DNA of 64,000 nucleotides from Colias croceus (lineage: Eukaryota > Arthropoda > Insecta > Lepidoptera > Pieridae): NCBI RefSeq assembly GCF_905220415.1, contig NC_059539.1, positions 4,216,001-4,280,000 of the forward strand. Direction: 5' to 3'. A model generated the notes under the pieces. It saw only the letters and a program-made list of their open reading frames with translations. It did no database searches and was not told the origin of the DNA. Within the stretch, counting starts at the first letter, position 1. Each line of letters begins with the position of its first letter. Below, in pieces: positions 23,626 through 36,570 of the stretch. The translations under genes and the position numbers were made by a program.

Positions 23626-23946
23626 TCAGTCAGTCCGCTTCGCGGCGTCCGTTTCATTGACGGTGTGTAGCGCCTCTCGCCCTCTCGTTGCAAGTATCCG
23701 ACCTCTGGATCCGACCGTTTGTGACATTCGACAACCCCGCCCCGTGCTTTTTCCCGAGTGGCATTTCGATTAGTGCGAAGAGTGCATTTACTGTGCACGA
23801 TCGGCGACCGATTCGGCGACTCCTCCCGCCTTTATTTATGTTGTCGTTGTGGTGTGGTGAATATTTGTGCTGTACGGACGATAACCGGATTATCTGTGCG
23901 CTCGAGTTTGTGGATATTATAAACGATCTGCGGCTTTTCCGCGAAG
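23626..23946 (+). other. Putative first exon (mostly 5' UTR) of an unidentified gene
   Basis: TCAGTCAGT at 23626-23634 matches the arthropod initiator. About 320 bp of GC-rich sequence follows, then a donor-like GTGAGTG at 23947. One frame is open from an ATG at 23838 to the donor (about 36 codons, starting MLSLWCG). Its context is poor (T at -3) and no domain is recognised, so non-coding is more likely. Exact cap site and product unknown. Confidence 0.45.
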
Positions 23947-26900
23947 GTGAGTGAAATTTTCTCGTACGTATGTTGTCGTCGTACCTACAAGGGACGTCGT
24001 AGTGCTACGACGTGGCGGCCACCAATAGACTACATAAACCATGTAGCGAGCTTGATGAGACCTAGTTCCTGTAAATAGTGCTTAAAATATTCATTTTATC
24101 AACTTACAATTTGATCTAGCAGACTGAATCTTTTTACACGTAGACACTTCGAATAGATTGTTGACGTGACGTCATTCATTGGCCAGGACGTAATTCTTGG
24201 AATTCGAGATCAATCGGTACCGTATCGCTAAAAGCCGGAGGCACCGGTTAGATTCTTGTTAGAATCGGTGTTATCCCACTATTCCATATGGTGGACGGAA
24301 ACGAATAGGTAAGAAAACATGGAGGAGAGCGGGCGTCGGCGCGGGGCGGTGCGCGGCCGGTCAAGCGACCGCATTCCATGTGGGATGCAGGACTGTACGC
24401 AATGTCAGTGTGACTCGGAGTTTGCCGCTCCTGCACTGACCAATGCACATTTGCAACACTGTATCCGATGGAATGTTCGTGTGCGTTTTGGAATAATTGT
24501 ACTATTCCTATGTTAATAATTGTGGGCGTTGATTGACATAACGGCGCAAGTCTCGTGCTGATGCCACCCACGTTACCTACAATATATTTAGACATCATTA
24601 ATTAAACTGCATTCATTTATTATCAGCTTTTAGGACCTATCCTAAATTATGGAATTTTCTATGAGGAATGATTTTAAATGGTTTAAAGCTAAGGTTTGAT
24701 ACCTAGCTTGTTTATTAGGTACCTATGTGGCTTATTGTAAACAAACCACTTAGGGTTTCCATGTGGACTGGAAGTTGGAACCTTCGTGGTTTAAACATAC
24801 AATTTGAATGTTTTTTTTTCGGAAGCAAATACCTATGTAATTACAAATTAATTACCTAGGTTCAACGGTACCTAATTGAAATCCTTTTGAAAAATAACAT
24901 GATTCAGTATTTTTACTATAACTAGGTATTTAATATTTATTTATTTTTCTCTTTCGATTCACATATTTTTGTTTGAAATGGTTGATGAATCCTCATCTTG
25001 TCTACAATTCGTAGTAATAATAATTAATGTGAAGTAGGTAGGTAGGTAGGTAGGTAACTAATCAAAATAATTCACAGTAATCACAAGTCGATTTAGAAAG
25101 TTGTCGCTATCGATATGTTCCAACTTAAATGAGATGTGTCCAGCAGCTGGCTAGGTATTGTGTCGAATTGTGATCATGTTGACAGTTGATGTCGAAAATT
25201 CCAGGATAAACCATTGAGATATACATATGGAGACGACACCATATCACTCCTGGCGCCTACATCACTTATGTTCCGCTCACCATAAGCCATATGGCTTAAC
25301 TGCACGCTCATTTTTTAATTGTTTTAAAGTGAAACGCATCAAATATGCCTTCGTGTGTGTTACGATATTGCACAAATAATACAAATAATACGGAAAAGTG
25401 CAAAGGAATAACTTTAACTAAGTTTTAAAACTTAGTTAGAGCAAAAAAATGCGACCCGCGCCGCCGCGGCCGCGCTTGGCGCACAGATTTTGTTAGTGGT
25501 GTTTCCACCATACGTAGTAATATTATCTCAATGGGATAAACAGGTACAAATAGATAGGTACCTACTACGAGACTATCACTTTTTTGTATTTGTGGAAAGC
25601 TTAGGTACCTAAGTACCTACCTATATTGAAAATTAAAATTAAAGCTTTTGCGATATGGATGTCTAAGCCTAGCCTAATTTAATAATTTTAATCTACCTAG
25701 GTAGCCAGGTTGGTATTTGAAACCGGATTTATGTTATGTTTTTGTCAAAGAGTAAGTATTGTAGGAAACAGCATGATGGATGAAAAAATGACTACCTACA
25801 AAAAACATATTTATTTATGTAGGTAAGTAGTCAAAAACGTAAGTAAGAAAAAACACGATCATCGCTGCAATAGCGATTGTTGCAGAACATGTGATGCAGT
25901 TCGCAAACCATGTATTTATTTGTTTATATGAAAAATACTTCGTTGTATACAACAAATAGGTACCAAGGTAGTTGAAAATTAGAATATACTAAAGCAACTT
26001 TAAAATGGTTGTTATCAAAAATCGATATTTCGCCCGTATTCCCTAGTGGGCCATAGTAACTACCTAGTGAGATACGTCACGTAGGCAATCATAGGCATAA
26101 TATCTTGCTGGGTATTTTTAATTCCTATGTGGTTAGAGTCAACATTATTACAACAATTCGAGTACAATTACTAAAGTTGAATAATCCCTTGTAAAACCCC
26201 TAAATACATTGTAAATTAGGTATACTCCAGGGGCTCGTCTCGTATTTACGACCAAAACATGATCGAACAACTGACAATAAAAACCAAAAACTCTGAACAT
26301 TTAAACATTTTTAAATAATTCAATTAATAGGTGTACCATGGTCTATTTATATTACAACTTTCATAGGTACGTACGGGCATGGTACGGGCTTTACACTCGC
26401 GCTTCGTCCTTCGCCTCTTGGCTTGCCTCGTCCCTCGTGCCGCGGCCGTCGTGCGAGGCTCGTGTTGATCGATGGTAAATGAGGCCTGTTTAGTGTTTAC
26501 ACGTGGTTTACACTCTTGTGCAAGGTACAAGGTTTTCAAAAAGCAACTAATTTTATCTAATTTATTATTAGCATAGGTAGATAGATGCAACACTTGTTGT
26601 TTGTCACGGCACAACGCAGTGTAAGGAATACTTATAACTACCAAAGAAGTACCTATTTTAGTTTAAATAGAATAATGACAATATAACCACAATCTAGAAA
26701 CCATATTCACACGATAATATGTTCAATATGCGAATGTAATATACCTAACCTATGGACCTTCAATCCAAATGAATTGCTTGCAATTTGTGAAGCATAATAG
26801 GTATGTTTTAGCTATAATATAATTTAATTGAACTATAGTGCAATAAGTGCATATATTGAATGATAATGGAAAATGTAATTTAACATTAAAATTGCGCCCC

Positions 26901-27134
26901 ATTTCATAATAATTAATCATGGGTTCGCAACATCAACCATTTCTCCGTTAATTGATAGAGACCGCAGGGTTCATAAATTGTTTGGTCAAAAATTGCCAAC
27001 ATCCCAAACTAATATTACCTATATGCATTTAAACTACAATAGAAGACAAGAACAACGGTGAGGTATTTTGGAAATACTAACTATAAAAAAGCTGTAAGGA
27101 AGGGTAAACAATATTTTGTTAGGATAATTACTTA
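23947..27134 (+). other. Possible first intron: AT-rich, TAGGTA-rich stretch
   Basis: Contains a small GC-rich patch near 24319-24370, a second donor-like GAATAGGTAAGA near 24308, many TAGGTA/GGTACCTA words (24.7-26.1 kb, including TAGGTAGGTAGGTAGG near 25040) and a THAP relic at 25345. No exon is supported. Confidence 0.4.
25345..25438 (+). pseudogene. THAP zinc-finger N-terminus relic plus perfect palindrome
   Basis: ATG at 25345 opens MPSCVLRYCTNN then TEKCKGITL. This matches the start of THAP domains (MPxC-x4-C, then a Lys/Cys segment before the ITF/L motif). THAP domains occur in P-element and related transposases and in host THAP proteins. After about 23 codons the frame runs into TAACTAAGTTTT and its exact inverse (25415-25438). 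The remaining THAP residues (the CH half) are absent. Confidence 0.5.
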
Positions 27135-27137
27135 TTA

Positions 27138-27799
27138 TGCCGGCACTACACATAGGCCAACGCGTTGGCAAGCGCGTTGGCACATGCACTTGTCCAATGT
27201 GTAGAACGGGCGTTCGCGCGCTGGTGGTAGGTATTTGAACGTTGGCCAGCGCGCTTGCGAGCTTGCCGCGCGGTGTCGGAAACATCAAAGGACACTTGTC
27301 GCAAGCTTGGCGCACCATCCACACATTGGCCGCGCGATCAGTTTGACTGTAGCAGCGACCAGGAGTGCACGTTTTTTTCTTGCGGCGAATTAACACCTAA
27401 CTTGACAAAATGGCGAACAATATGAGTAACGAGGAAACATTTAAATTTATTGAGCTCTATCAGAGTTAAAACTGCCTGTGGAACCCAAAAAATAAGTACC
27501 ATAAAAATAAAAATGTTGTATGTATTAAAAGTGCCAAATAAATAAGGTTCTTGGACATGCCGTTTTCCTCACAATGTTTTACTTCACAAAGAGCATCCTA
27601 CTTTAATATTATTTTGATATTATAAATGTGAAAGTGTGTTTATTTCTTTGTTTGTTACATCCATTTTGAATCCGTCCGCACATTGGCTCGAACCAAACCA
27701 TACTGAACGACCTTCCAATGTGTGGATTACTCACAAGCGCGTTTGCAAGCGCACCGCCAGCGCGCTGGCGAATGCGCTGGCCTATGTGTAGAGGCGACA
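27138..27799. mobile_element. PIF/Harbinger-type deletion derivative
   Basis: Flanked by TTA on both sides (27135-27137, 27800-27802). The ends are TGCCGGCACTACACATAGGCC and, inverted, TGTCGCCTCTACACATAGGCC. The inverted similarity extends into GCGTTGG-type sequence for about 40 bp. ACACATTGG/CCAATGTGT words recur in both subterminal parts (near 27195, 27322, 27680, 27714). The 3-bp TWA target and the MADF relic inside both point to PIF/Harbinger. No transposase is present. Confidence 0.78.
27410..27520 (+). pseudogene. MADF-domain relic inside the Harbinger element
   Basis: From ATG 27410: MANNMSNEETFKFIELYQS, an in-frame TAA at 27467, then NCLWNPKNKYHKNKN. FIELY followed by CLW(N/D)P and a K-rich run is the MADF signature. 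PIF/Harbinger elements carry such a Myb/MADF DNA-binding partner gene beside the transposase. Only the first half of the domain survives. Confidence 0.65.
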
Positions 27800-27802
27800 T
27801 TA

Positions 27803-30800
27803 GGTATATTGGCCAATATCTCAGGGCAATATTATAAGCAAGATGTTAAGAAATGCAAATTTTTATGAATAAAAACGCAACGCTCATATTCTTAAAATAA
27901 ATAGCAATCGTTTTTATGTAAATCATAAAACAATCAATTTACATAAAATGTCAAGGATATATTTTGTCATTTTATACACCTGCCATATTTACTTCCGTAG
28001 TTATTTGAGTTTTGAGAACGTGCCTTATTATTCAATCAGAATTTTTAAACAATAATTTAGGTATTATTTGGGTATATACATATAAAAAATAATAATAACT
28101 ACAGAGTTTTTAATCAACGTTAAAAACTCTGTAGTTATTATAGTTTGAAATTTAATTTATCTGTACTAAAGATTAACAAGATTCTACATAAGTATTGCAA
28201 GTTCATTTACATATTATATAACAGCAATGAAAGACGCTACACGAGATTAATTACATTAAAGCTCTTAATTACCATATCATAAACTAATTCATAAAAATAT
28301 AAAAAATAGTGTCGCGACCGCAAAACAAACAAAGAGATGTGGTGATAACGCGGCCAGTTCCGAGAATTAACAAAGGAGCGTGTTTTAGCTATCTTAAACG
28401 AGATTAAAGGTCACCCAGATTGTGTAAATTTGACCCGACACCCGGACACCACGACAGATAATATTTAAATAACACAGTAACAAGATACTTATTAAACATC
28501 ATTATGTGATTTATGTTTTTTTTATTTGTTATAGCAAATCGTATTATAATATGATGGGCGTTATTTAATGAATTAATGATATACGATTGAATAAATAATT
28601 GATTAAATAATCAAGCATGTCGTTTTAATTAACTTTTTTTGAGATCAACTGATTTATGTTAATTAAACAAAATTAAGATGACACCTTAAAGAATAAGTAC
28701 TCGGATAGACATATTGTCTTCTGTTTTGGTTAGGAAACCTTCGAGCAATAATTGCATTCCGCGGTGAGACCCCTCTCACCGTCACCGGTACGGTGCGCTC
28801 AGCGCTGGCACAATGTGCTGTAAATTGCATCGCGAGGACGTCCGACGTCGTCAGTCCTCTTAGCAATTTACTATGAAACATGTCCTTGTCAATGTCCATA
28901 GTGTACTAAATTAATTTTCCAACAATCCATTTATTGTCGGGCCGGCGTTAAATTCAATTACGAAATCAATTTTCAATATAATTCGATTTCGTCGAAAGTT
29001 TTGGACGTTGTCACAATTTCAGGATTAAGTATAGGTAGAATTCGGCAATTACTTTAGTTTACACTAGGTTTGTACTTAGAAGTTGGAAGGCATAGGAGCG
29101 AATAACGGTTCCAACTTCCATCGTGTTTGCAGAGGCAAGCCCGTGCCCGTGTGCGTGCGCGCTCACACGCTCGCACACAGACGCAAAACGCTCACTCCGT
29201 AGCAGGGCCGTTGAACCGAATACTCGAGGAATTTCTCCACACCGCAGTCACAGTCGCCGCGGCCGTCGCTATAGTAGAAGAAAATTACTACGATAGGGGA
29301 GAGATATATATTTATATCGTATATTATGAAAATATATATTTTTTCAAACTTTCAATAACTTTGCATGGATAAGTAATGAATAATTATCTTTTTATAAAAA
29401 GCAAAGCATAGAAAACACTACTCCGTAGGATAGGCTTCTAATTCATGTTGTACAATGTAATTAATGTAAGCTGATTAATTAAAAAATATTCATGACATTA
29501 ATGCTTAATCATAATTAATGTTGTAATAAATCTCTGAAGACAGCCCTCTTTGTAACACAATGGGATATTTGTTAGGTAACTAGCCATTGTGATATCTATA
29601 TTCAGTCGCCTTATGAAGTGTTCTAACATCGTGTTTATCAAAATATGACACCTACACAAATTAAACGTGCATTAAATAATTAAAAATAACCCGGCTATTG
29701 TACACATTCTTGTACATTGTAAATTGCGATATCTATCGGTTACAATTAACAATGTAGCATAATTATTGTAGGTAATAGAATTTTAAACAAGCAGCACGTA
29801 TTTATTACAAAGTGACATTACTGTGCTACTGACTATTAATTTGCTACTTAAGTAAACGAGAATCGTTTAGTTTTATTAAGGTATAATTGTAGATTTATCA
29901 CCAAAGTTCTAAAAATGTTAACTTCTATGACTGGAATATGCATTGACAAGAGATCTTCGTACATACCAATGAGATCACGACATCGCGGACCGCGGTAAAA
30001 GCTAGTGCAACACTAGCTTTATGTATCAATAGATAAGTTGCATAAGTGAGCATTCTCTTTCATAGTTTCGACATTAACCAGCGCGTGAGTTGCACATTGC
30101 CCACGTTGCACAAACATCCGCTTAGATGACAATCAGCACTTTTGTTTTGAGAACTAATTCGCAAATCCAAATTACGAACAAAATTTCACTAAGGAAAATC
30201 CTCAAATTACAACAGCGTCAGATTTTGGATTTTTTTTTTGTAAGGTGTTTCTCAATGTTAGCCAGAAGGGCTTCTACATTTTAACGCGGACGCGGGGGTG
30301 AACTGAAGGTTCACCCTGGTAGCGACATGCACAAGGGCGTCCCCCCTTGACGGGGACCACGAACCTCGGCTTGAGCTGTCGCTTGAGTGGAGGAGGCCAG
30401 AAGGGCCCTAATCGGACGGGACGATTTTGGAGAATGATGATACATGCTAATAAAAACATATCAATAAAACATTTTACATAACCCTAAATTTATTTTAATT
30501 TTTAATCATATATTTTTCCAGCAACAAGTTGCCAAAAGTACCACTTAAGTTTTAATTGCTAGTTACTACGTCGGTTAAACACTTTACTTTCACTAATTAG
30601 TACTTTTTATTTTTATTAACGAGGACTGACGATAAATGTTTTAATTTGAATAAATTGAATGTAATGTTAAAATCAATTAATGAATGGTAGAATTTACTTT
30701 CCAATTTAGTGTATCTTACTATCTATGTAAGTTGATTGTTTTGGCATGTTAGTTTTTAGCCTGTGTTATGCGGGTTGGGAATCAGTATTCTACATTATCT

Positions 30801-32060
30801 GAGTGATAGGGAGTCTGTGCTGAGTGCTGATCGGTTTGATGTCTGGTGGTCGGAGGCGGCTGGTGGCGGGCGAGTGAACGCCACGACCTTGGGCCCGTGC
30901 CGGCTCGCGGACGTTCGTTGAACTTCACGCCCCGCACCCCGCGCCATCGCAACCCGTTTTGCTGCGATTATGCGTAATTTTCCTAAATTAAATTTAGAAT
31001 GGATTTCTTACTAATAATAGACAACTGAGTAGTCATTGTCGTTGAATCATATTTTTAATTTCCACGTCCGCGGTTCGATTAATGAAAGTAGGTGCCTAAC
31101 CAAACTTAGCTTAATTAGCCAGACTATACTGAGTAGGCATTACCTTTTTAATCTTTTAATGTAAGCAAATTCCCTCCTCTTCTTAATTTCTTCATAATGT
31201 ATAGATATACATTTAGTTTTATAACAATTATGACATTTTTATTGATTTAAAGATACAAAAACTGAATTTTGTTGCTGTAATCACTTCACTCTACAAGTGT
31301 AGAGTTTACGATTTACATACCTAAGTAGTACTAAAAATGTCGCTTCGTGCAATGTGCAGTAGTAAAGTAGTTTGTGTGTGATATTTTTGCTCTTTAAAGT
31401 TCAGCGGGTCCAAATAAACAAACAATATTCGATTTACTTTAAGTATTTCTTAATATTATATTGATCTTTGAACAATACCGTTCATACTAATTACTTACCT
31501 AGGTACTTACTTACTGGAGTGGCGCCGCGGCCGGGACCCAAAGCACCCCAAAGGTCGCATTAGAGTGTATATTCTATGCCCAAAGTGAGTCTTGGCCTCC
31601 GACAATAAGAGCCTCCATTTTACTCTATCGCATCGTGCGCCCGCTATCTTTTGTCAGTTTTGGATTTGAAGGATTTCTTCATACTTACAAGTTACTATAA
31701 TAAATTAAATTTTATACACAATCCTATATTGCTGATTTATTATACAAACACCAAATAAACACATTTTCTATTGAACGAAACTAAATTATATTCAGCACAA
31801 ACGGCAAAATTTAAAAGGTGACTTCACTTCCTATAGAATTTATAGGTACCTAGTCGCACAATAATTATATTTGCTTATTCGTCTGAACATGTCACCAATA
31901 TCAATTAATATGCATTAAACAAAAACGTGTCGTAATTTTAATTTATTTATTCTTTAACCATTGAACATATGGACAAATTAAGTTATCGGTTGTATGGGGT
32001 GATAGGTATGGAATAAACATATTTAATCCAATACCTGATATTTATGAATTTATTAAATCA
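27803..32060. other. Gene-poor stretch
   Basis: Mostly AT-rich. GC-richer islands lie near 28745-28870, 29127-29280, 30270-30420, 30840-30960 and 31515-31660. They could be old repeats or regulatory DNA; none has recognisable ends or a convincing exon. A perfect 21-bp hairpin is listed separately. Confidence 0.5.
28092..28141. repeat. Perfect 21-bp inverted repeat
   Basis: Arms at 28092-28112 and 28121-28141 are exact inverses, separated by 8 nt (ATCAACGT). The arm contains ACTACAGAGTTTTTA. Confidence 0.85.
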
Positions 32061-32305
32061 CTAGATTTCCGCCCGCGGCTTCGCCCGCGTTTGCAAAGGA
32101 AAACCCGCATAGTTCCCGTTCCCGAGGGATTTCCGGGATAAAAACTATCCTATGTGTTAATCCAAGTTACCCTCTATATGTGTGCTAAATTTCATTGTAA
32201 TCGGTTCAGTAGTTTTTACGTGAAAGAGTAACAAACATCCATACATCCATTCATCCATACATCCATACATCCATACAAACTTTCGCATTTATAATATTAG
32301 TAGGA
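32061..32305 (-). mobile_element. Helitron-like element, CTTCGCC-head type, complete
   Basis: Minus strand A|TCCTACTAATATTATAAA to GCGGAAATCTAG|T. It carries an expanded (ATGG)n-like tract (CATACATCCAT repeats near 32238-32275). Confidence 0.72.
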
Positions 32306-35300
32306 TTTAACTACTAGCGATAAAAATATCTTTAATGATATTTAAAATTTATTAATTAACAATTATTTATAAATTATTTATATATTAATTTATTAATTTT
32401 TTTATTTTAATTTTTTATTTAAAATGCAATGTAACATACTAAGGTAACATAGTATGAAGTAATATTTCATAGTGGTGAATTAAGTCTTAAATAGTGAGTC
32501 TGTATTTATAATAAATAATATTGATACCTAATACATAAAATAAGCGCTTAAAGATGAGTTTGTTTTTATTTTTTAGTCTTGAGTCTGATGGGCGGGTCCA
32601 GAGTCCAGACGTCGAACGATGACCGATCCTTTTGCTAAGCTTTTACAAATACCGAAAAAGTTATTTCGCAAAATTAAATTCTAGCTAAAACAATACACCT
32701 ATGACCTGCAAGATGTAGTTGGAGTATTATCAGAATTATTGTTCGATAACAGTTTTACGATAACTTTTCTCCAAAACTAATCATCCCCTTGTGATCTAGT
32801 AGTGGTGGCTGTTAGTGGTTCCACTACGATGTTTATAGTGTTAAGAGTGAATGTATGTAGGTAATGCAGATATAATTGACTGCCTAAAATTTAATGTGAA
32901 GTTACCTATATTAAACAAAAGCTTGTTTAGAATTCTGTGTGGATAATAGGTGAAACCTTGACGTGCCGTTTGTTTACTGCTATTGAGCTGACAACAAATG
33001 AAAACTAGTGATATATCGTCAACAAGTCAGGCTATTTAAAACCTTAAGGTTTCTCAGGCATATGCATTCGTGGCAGCGAACAGGATGTCAGTTGGATTTT
33101 CCTCATTGAGACGGTGACTCGGCGCATCGACGGTGAAACACGTATTATTTACTATTTGCGTCTGCATCTCAGTTATTATATGCCCTAAAACAGGTTACAT
33201 GCTTATTTAAAGCTCACTCTCTGAAATTAAAGATCATCACGAATCATTTACATTCGCATCAGCAAAGAAACTGGCCTTCATTTCAATCTTCGCACACAAG
33301 ACCAATAAATCTTACGCAATTACAAAACATGATCGTTTAAACTGCCCAATGTGTTGTCATGCGCAATAGAAACGAAATGAGAGCGTTTATAAATTATAGC
33401 ATTAGTGGTAATTTGTTCGCTCGATGAAACGAATATGAAGTGATAAAGTGAGAAATAGAAATGCGAGTGCACTTGCGAGCTGTGGCTTCATTTCAACGAT
33501 TGTAACCACTGTTAATGACTTGTATCGCGCAGGTAACAAACTAACGACAGATGTTTGCGATCTCTCCGACGAGTAAACACTTTCTCCGACTGCACTTCAT
33601 TTATGAGCTCAAGTCACGGTGCATTAGAAGTTAATTTGAGAACTGCCGTCAACCACGAGTAACTAAGTACTGTAAGTGGAATATTTCAGAATTATGTGAG
33701 TGCTGAGTGCAGCGACACCAGTAGCGTTTATTGAAGCTTCTTCAAAGTGCACATCTAATGGAAGCTTAAACATGTCATTTCAAATATAATTTTGCACGGT
33801 TTTTTTATTAAATTAGTTAGAGTTTAAAATATATTATGATGCGTCTAAATTATTACATTCTTTGCGAACCACACTAGGTATCTAAAGGTGAAAACAGAAG
33901 GAAGTTCAGTGCCGCAGGTATTTTTTTACTTTATCAATAACTAAGAGTGATTTATGATACACATTCAGTTATTAGTTGAAACATCAAAATATTTACTGAT
34001 AAACGTGTAAGTAATAAAAAATTTATAATGTTAATATCCTTTCTATAAAAAACTAAAATCCTCGTTGTAACAAACAGCCTTTTTGCACTGTGATTCATGT
34101 TTTCAATGTCTACCTACAGGTCAAACTTCTTTGCAGATCTAATTCAATTTACCATGCCGTGTTTTGTATGAGATATCGAATATTATTTCAATCTTTATTA
34201 AACCAAAGTACGGGCATTATTATATTTACGTAGATGTATGTTAATAATTTTGTTTATGCTTTGGAAGGTTCAATCGAGAAAACAAATTACGAAGTACGCC
34301 TTAATGATGTAAACATATTTTTGATTACATAATATTTATGATTGAGCTCAATGACCTATTAATGATGTCTAGAAGTCTATGGCAGATAAGTAGGTAGTTA
34401 TACCTACCTACATATAGGTAGGTACCTATGATTCAAGAATATCAATTTAAATTATCTTTATTTCTATAGTATTGAAAGAAATATCCATGGTTATTGGTTA
34501 TACTTAAATGTATTGCGTAAATTGCTCTACTAAAATAAATAATTTTATGGTATGGTAGGACATGTACTTACATATTTTGTAGTATGTACCTACCTAGTCG
34601 TAGTGAAATTTAGCACATAATAATATAAATTCGATAATTCATAGATTAATACAAATTATGTAAATTTTTAAGATTTTTCATGAACCAATTCCAACTTATA
34701 ATGCGATTCATTTAAAGATCACAAGAAAAAAAAATTTGGTGATAAACGCTAATTATTTTAATCAATTCAATAAATATCTACACGATTATAATAATAGAAA
34801 ATAATAACCAAATGCAAATGTAGGTGTTTAAAAGATTTGTCGTGTATTCACTATTCATAACTGAACAGAGATGTAACAAGTGGTGCATCGTGGATGCTGT
34901 GCGATCGATACGGCGGCGGGAGGCGCGCGCGCCCGCCCACGGCCCTGTAGCTCGCTCTACAAATAGCTGACCTCCCCACCCTACCCCCTAATAAGGTTAC
35001 TACTATCCCCCTGTTTACCTGAGCTTAAAGTGCATATTATCATTATATAATCATACAATACGAATTCTCAATTCACATATTTTATATCTCGTGCATTTAT
35101 TATAAATCCGGGCAACGCTTGTGCAAGCTCTAACCACATCTTCGAGTTATGCAATAGATATAGAATATGAAGACGGAATTATCTCATTTCCAACCAAGGA
35201 GGTCTTTTCATTCTTCTCTTTGACACCGCTTTGCAAAGCGTTTCACTTTTGTACGCTTTGATTCAGACTATTTAATCAAATGCACGGTCTTTGAAATTAA

Positions 35301-35630
35301 AATGGTTCGCCATTTATTTGATGCCATCGTTGCTCTTAATCTTCGGAGCCATAACAATTCTGAGAATGAGTGAGACAATAGAAAAGTGAGGCGTTTATTA
35401 ATATGATCGTAAGTTATTCGCGAGTTGAATTCATAGTTTGAAGTTGTTCGAAATGATGCCACTTACATCATTATTGGAGGAAGGAACTCAGATAAATCAC
35501 GTCGACTTTCACCGAGTCTTTAACCTGAAATGTAGTTGAATATATTATTACTAGATGCTATAACAGCTATTATGCGAATAAGGATAATCAAGATAAGTGG
35601 GATTCGTTAACAATTAGTGAGCATTACCAC
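32306..35630. other. Gene-poor stretch
   Basis: AT-rich DNA with a short GC-rich patch near 34910-34945 (GGCGGGAGGCGCGCGCGCC). No gene or element recognised. Confidence 0.55.
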
Positions 35631-35799
35631 AGGCATAACTTACTTCCCCCCCATCAGTTCCAAGCCTTGTCGTGGCCGGGGGGGCTCAGTAGCTTGGAGT
35701 GCCCTCGTGTACTCTGAGTGAAGCTAATTGGACGCGGAGGGGCTGAAAGGCCGGTCTGTCGTCTGACGACACGATTGGTTCGACGGCCAGGGATCCATA

Positions 35800-36035
35800 T
35801 AGCTGGCTGGCTGGCTTGAAGGCCGGCTGGCCGGGCTGGCTGGAACCGGCTGGTCACACCGGCTGCCTCGCTGGCTGGCTAGGGGGCCGGCTGGCAGGCT
35901 GGCTGAAACCGGCTGCTCCACCGGTTGGCTGGCTGGCTGCTTTGGACGGCGGCTGGCTGGCATGCTGTCACCGGCTGGTTGTCCGGCTGGCTGGCTGGCT
36001 GGCTGGATGGCTGGCTAGCTGGCTAGGATCCTCTG
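35800..36035 (+). repeat. GGCT/CTGG low-complexity repeat inside the retroposon
   Basis: Dense GGCTGGCTGGCT runs mixed with CCGGCTGG words. They give Gly/Trp/Leu and Ser/Gln/Pro pseudo-frames in other phases, which are not genes. Confidence 0.85.
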
Positions 36036-36228
36036 GGGGGCCAGGATTGGCTCAGGTGCCGTTGTGGTACGGCGAGGGATGGCGGCTAGTGGTCGCGGCC
36101 TGGTAATTTGGCTGGGCAAAACGGAGTTGGAAGGTCGATCGGGGCTCGTATTGGGTCTCGTTCCGACCGACTGGCAGGGGGCTGCGCTTTGCGGCGATGG
36201 ATGGCGGCCAGAGGCCGCGCGCGTTGTT

Positions 36229-36257
36229 TTTTGTTGGTAGTCTAACTACCAACAAAA
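36229..36257 (+). repeat. Hairpin in retroposon body
   Basis: A 13-bp perfect stem (TTTTGTTGGTAGT and its inverse) with a CTA loop. Confidence 0.8.
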
Positions 36258-36533
36258 CTGGGGGCGGGATCCCGACGCGTCACTTTTGTGACACGCGGTG
36301 ACTCCTGTAGGTGGGTGTAGGGCGGCGGCTGTTCTGGGACAGCCGTCTGCCAACTCGTAATCCGGTCCGTGGGGCCGGACCGAGGGCCGCCACCTCTGGT
36401 GTGAGGTGGGGGCTGCGAGGGAAACCTCTATAAAAGTGCGCCGGAGGGTCGTTTGACGCGTGACTCACGTTTCGGAGGGCCTTTCGGCGCGCGTCCTTCG
36501 GCCGGTCAGTGCTGGGGTCGAGGGTTTGGGGAA

Positions 36534-36570
36534 CGCCGATGATGGAACGGGGAACAATCCATCATCGGCG
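36534..36570 (+). repeat. Hairpin in retroposon body
   Basis: CGCCGATGATGG (36534-36545) pairs exactly with CCATCATCGGCG (36559-36570); loop 13 nt. Confidence 0.8.

Noticed and set aside
23391..23798. Long Arg/Pro/Ala-rich frames on both strands
   Set aside because: They come from the GC-rich promoter block, where stop codons are rare. No domain and no initiation context.
26324..26644. 106-codon minus frame
   Set aside because: No domain; its basic stretch comes from a local GC-rich patch at 26390-26460.
28663..28899. 78-codon minus frame
   Set aside because: GC-richer patch without recognisable domain or splice context.
29127..29372. 81-codon frame with an Arg/Ala-rich start
   Set aside because: It has no ATG start in context and runs into AT-rich repeats; no domain.
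32238..32275. CRISPR-like short repeats (CATACATC units)
   Set aside because: They are a simple tandem tract within a Helitron-like element with no spacers; the DNA is animal nuclear.
35816..36106. Trp/Gly/Leu-rich frame
   Set aside because: It is the translation of GGCT repeats.
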